A program made the position numbers and the translations under genes. From Neodontobutis hainanensis (lineage: Eukaryota > Chordata > Actinopteri > Gobiiformes > Odontobutidae), in assembly GCA_024349245.1 (NCBI GenBank), contig JALDNG010000513.1:1-64000 (forward strand): a DNA stretch of 64,000 nucleotides. Direction: 5' to 3'. The notes below the pieces were generated by a model. That model ran no database searches, was not told the origin of the DNA, and saw only the letters and a program-made list of their open reading frames with translations. This document shows, piece by piece, positions 62,510 through 64,000 of this stretch; within the stretch, counting starts at the first letter, position 1, and every line of letters begins with the position of its first letter.

Positions 62510-64000
62510 AAAGCTTCTAGGAATCTTATATTAGATCTTACTTAATTTATATGATTTGATTCCCTATATGCATGTATCAGATTCATTCATTTAACCTCTT
62601 ATTTTTAATTCACTGGAAGAATAATTTTATTTATATTTTAGAAAAATTATTGGAGAGATAGAAATTTTTTATTTTTGAGAAATATGGACACTATTGTTAT
62701 AAATTTCATCCAGAAGGAGATTAAATTCTAAAAATATTGAAAAGTTAATATTACTTTAATTTTTCTGAGATATTTTAAAAATTTGGCTTTAAAAGACTAA
62801 TGTCTTTTAAACATGTTCAAAATAGTGCGTGTCAGAAGAATTAAGAGTGAAACACATGAAAATTACTGTATATAAGAGAAATTTACGCGTGTTGATTAGA
62901 ATATTTTAACAGTGCTAAATTTATAAAATTTATGTATGATTGGTCAATTAATATTGAGAATTTCTGAGCTGCCATTATTTAAAGGAAGGATAGTTATTTC
63001 GAACTAAACTTTCGATACGAGTGATTATAAAAAATATTCAAAGAATATCTTTAAGAAACTCAAATAATCATTAGATTTCATGTCGAGATATAGATATATC
63101 AATTCAAAAGAAGCATTTAAAGATATTTAAAATAAGTAATGACAAAGAATATAATTTATGTTTGAAATCATCAAAAATTAAGATAGAAACTAAGTATATA
63201 TCTAAATTTATTTGTAACGCGAAACTTATTTTTTATATTTAGATAATTAATATTTATAAGATGCCTTGATTCAAATAAATTTAAAGTTTAATTGAATATT
63301 ATAATTAATGAATTTATAATCAGATATGGATATCATAACACTATAAATGAAATAAAGTGATCAGAGATAACAGTTTACATTTTCCCACTTATTAGATTGA
63401 AAATGTTCATATGTATAAGAATATATACTTTATAAAAAATATATAAAGATAAATAGGAGATTTCTTACCTTAATTTCAGCGTATTTCGGGATTTATAATC
63501 GATATTTTTATGATGCTTGATGGGAAATATTTGATTTCAAAGTGAAAAATCTCATAATGGTTATCAGAATTGAAACCTTGTTTAAACGAAAAAATAAAAT
63601 TGTTTCAATCTATATATATTTTTTCGTATTAAAATATACACTTAAGTTTAACTATTACGATGGTTAAAAATATCCAATATTTTAGAATGATTAATAACTT
63701 AAATTAGTTTATAAATAAATCGCTTGTATTTTTACGTTCATTTTAGTAATAGAAATGTCGTTTAAAGGATTTTTGTTAGAGAAAAAGGGATAGAACGTCA
63801 AGAGTAAGAATTGAAAACCATAATATTACAAATCATATAAACGTGGATCGCAAGAAGAACTGAAAACATAATAGACACATAAACTTTAATTTAGAATACT
63901 TAAATCAGAAATAGGTCAGTTTTTAACTTTAGAAAGTTTTAATAGGTATTACTAAAACTCAGAAACTCTCTTAATCTAAAAACCTGTTATAGATGTCATC
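62510..64000. other. Gene-free AT-rich intergenic DNA
   Basis: I see no coding-like frame, RNA gene or element motif in the last 1.5 kb. Confidence 0.6.

Noticed and set aside
1..64000. Bacterial, phage or plasmid content, CRISPR array, operons, riboswitches
   Set aside because: There are no long open frames, no Shine-Dalgarno-linked genes and no regularly spaced direct repeats. The only recognisable coding remnants are animal-type Gypsy elements.

Overview
The window is extremely A+T-rich, roughly three quarters or more by eye, and contains no intact protein-coding gene, rRNA, recognisable tRNA, operon, ribosome-binding site or CRISPR array. It reads as intergenic DNA of an animal nuclear genome, most likely an AT-rich invertebrate. 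The one solid lineage clue comes from three dead Ty3/Gypsy retrotransposons. Their integrase cores carry the 'SDNG' form usual in animal Gypsy elements, not the 'SDRG' form of plant and fungal chromoviruses. An arthropod host is a reasonable guess, but the sequence does not prove it.

Three separate Ty3/Gypsy fossils, called A, B and C here, account for nearly all identifiable content. Element A lies at about 3.8-7.4 kb on the minus strand, B at about 15.8-20.0 kb on the plus strand and C at about 45.0-49.1 kb on the minus strand. Each still shows the order gag, (protease), reverse transcriptase, RNase H, integrase. Each is interrupted by many stops and frameshifts and is AT-drifted but visibly richer in G+C than its flanks. 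Their proteins differ enough to suggest three families, not three copies of one. Catalytic decay differs: A has lost the second RT Asp (FDN), an RNase H Asp and the integrase Glu. B keeps the RT Asp pair (FFDD) but has DTCS in place of the protease DTG[AS]. C has lost both RT Asp (NLKN) but keeps the integrase Asp and Glu. No LTR pair could be matched by eye, although each element has a purine tract at the expected 3' position.

The rest is long runs of A/T-dominated sequence: 1-3.8 kb, 7.4-15.8 kb, 20-45 kb and 49-64 kb. A few small islands stand out from it. They include a minus-strand coding-like remnant at 43,566-43,721, CpG-dense patches near 1.6 kb and 2.5 kb, a GC-rich island at 40,206-40,285, and coding-like stretches near 21.3, 50.1, 58.3 and 62.4 kb. 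There are also several short perfect inverted repeats and one 24-bp tandem repeat. None of these could be assigned to a known family by reading alone.

No novel working system is evident. The defensible description is a graveyard of Gypsy elements plus a handful of unexplained coding-like relics.
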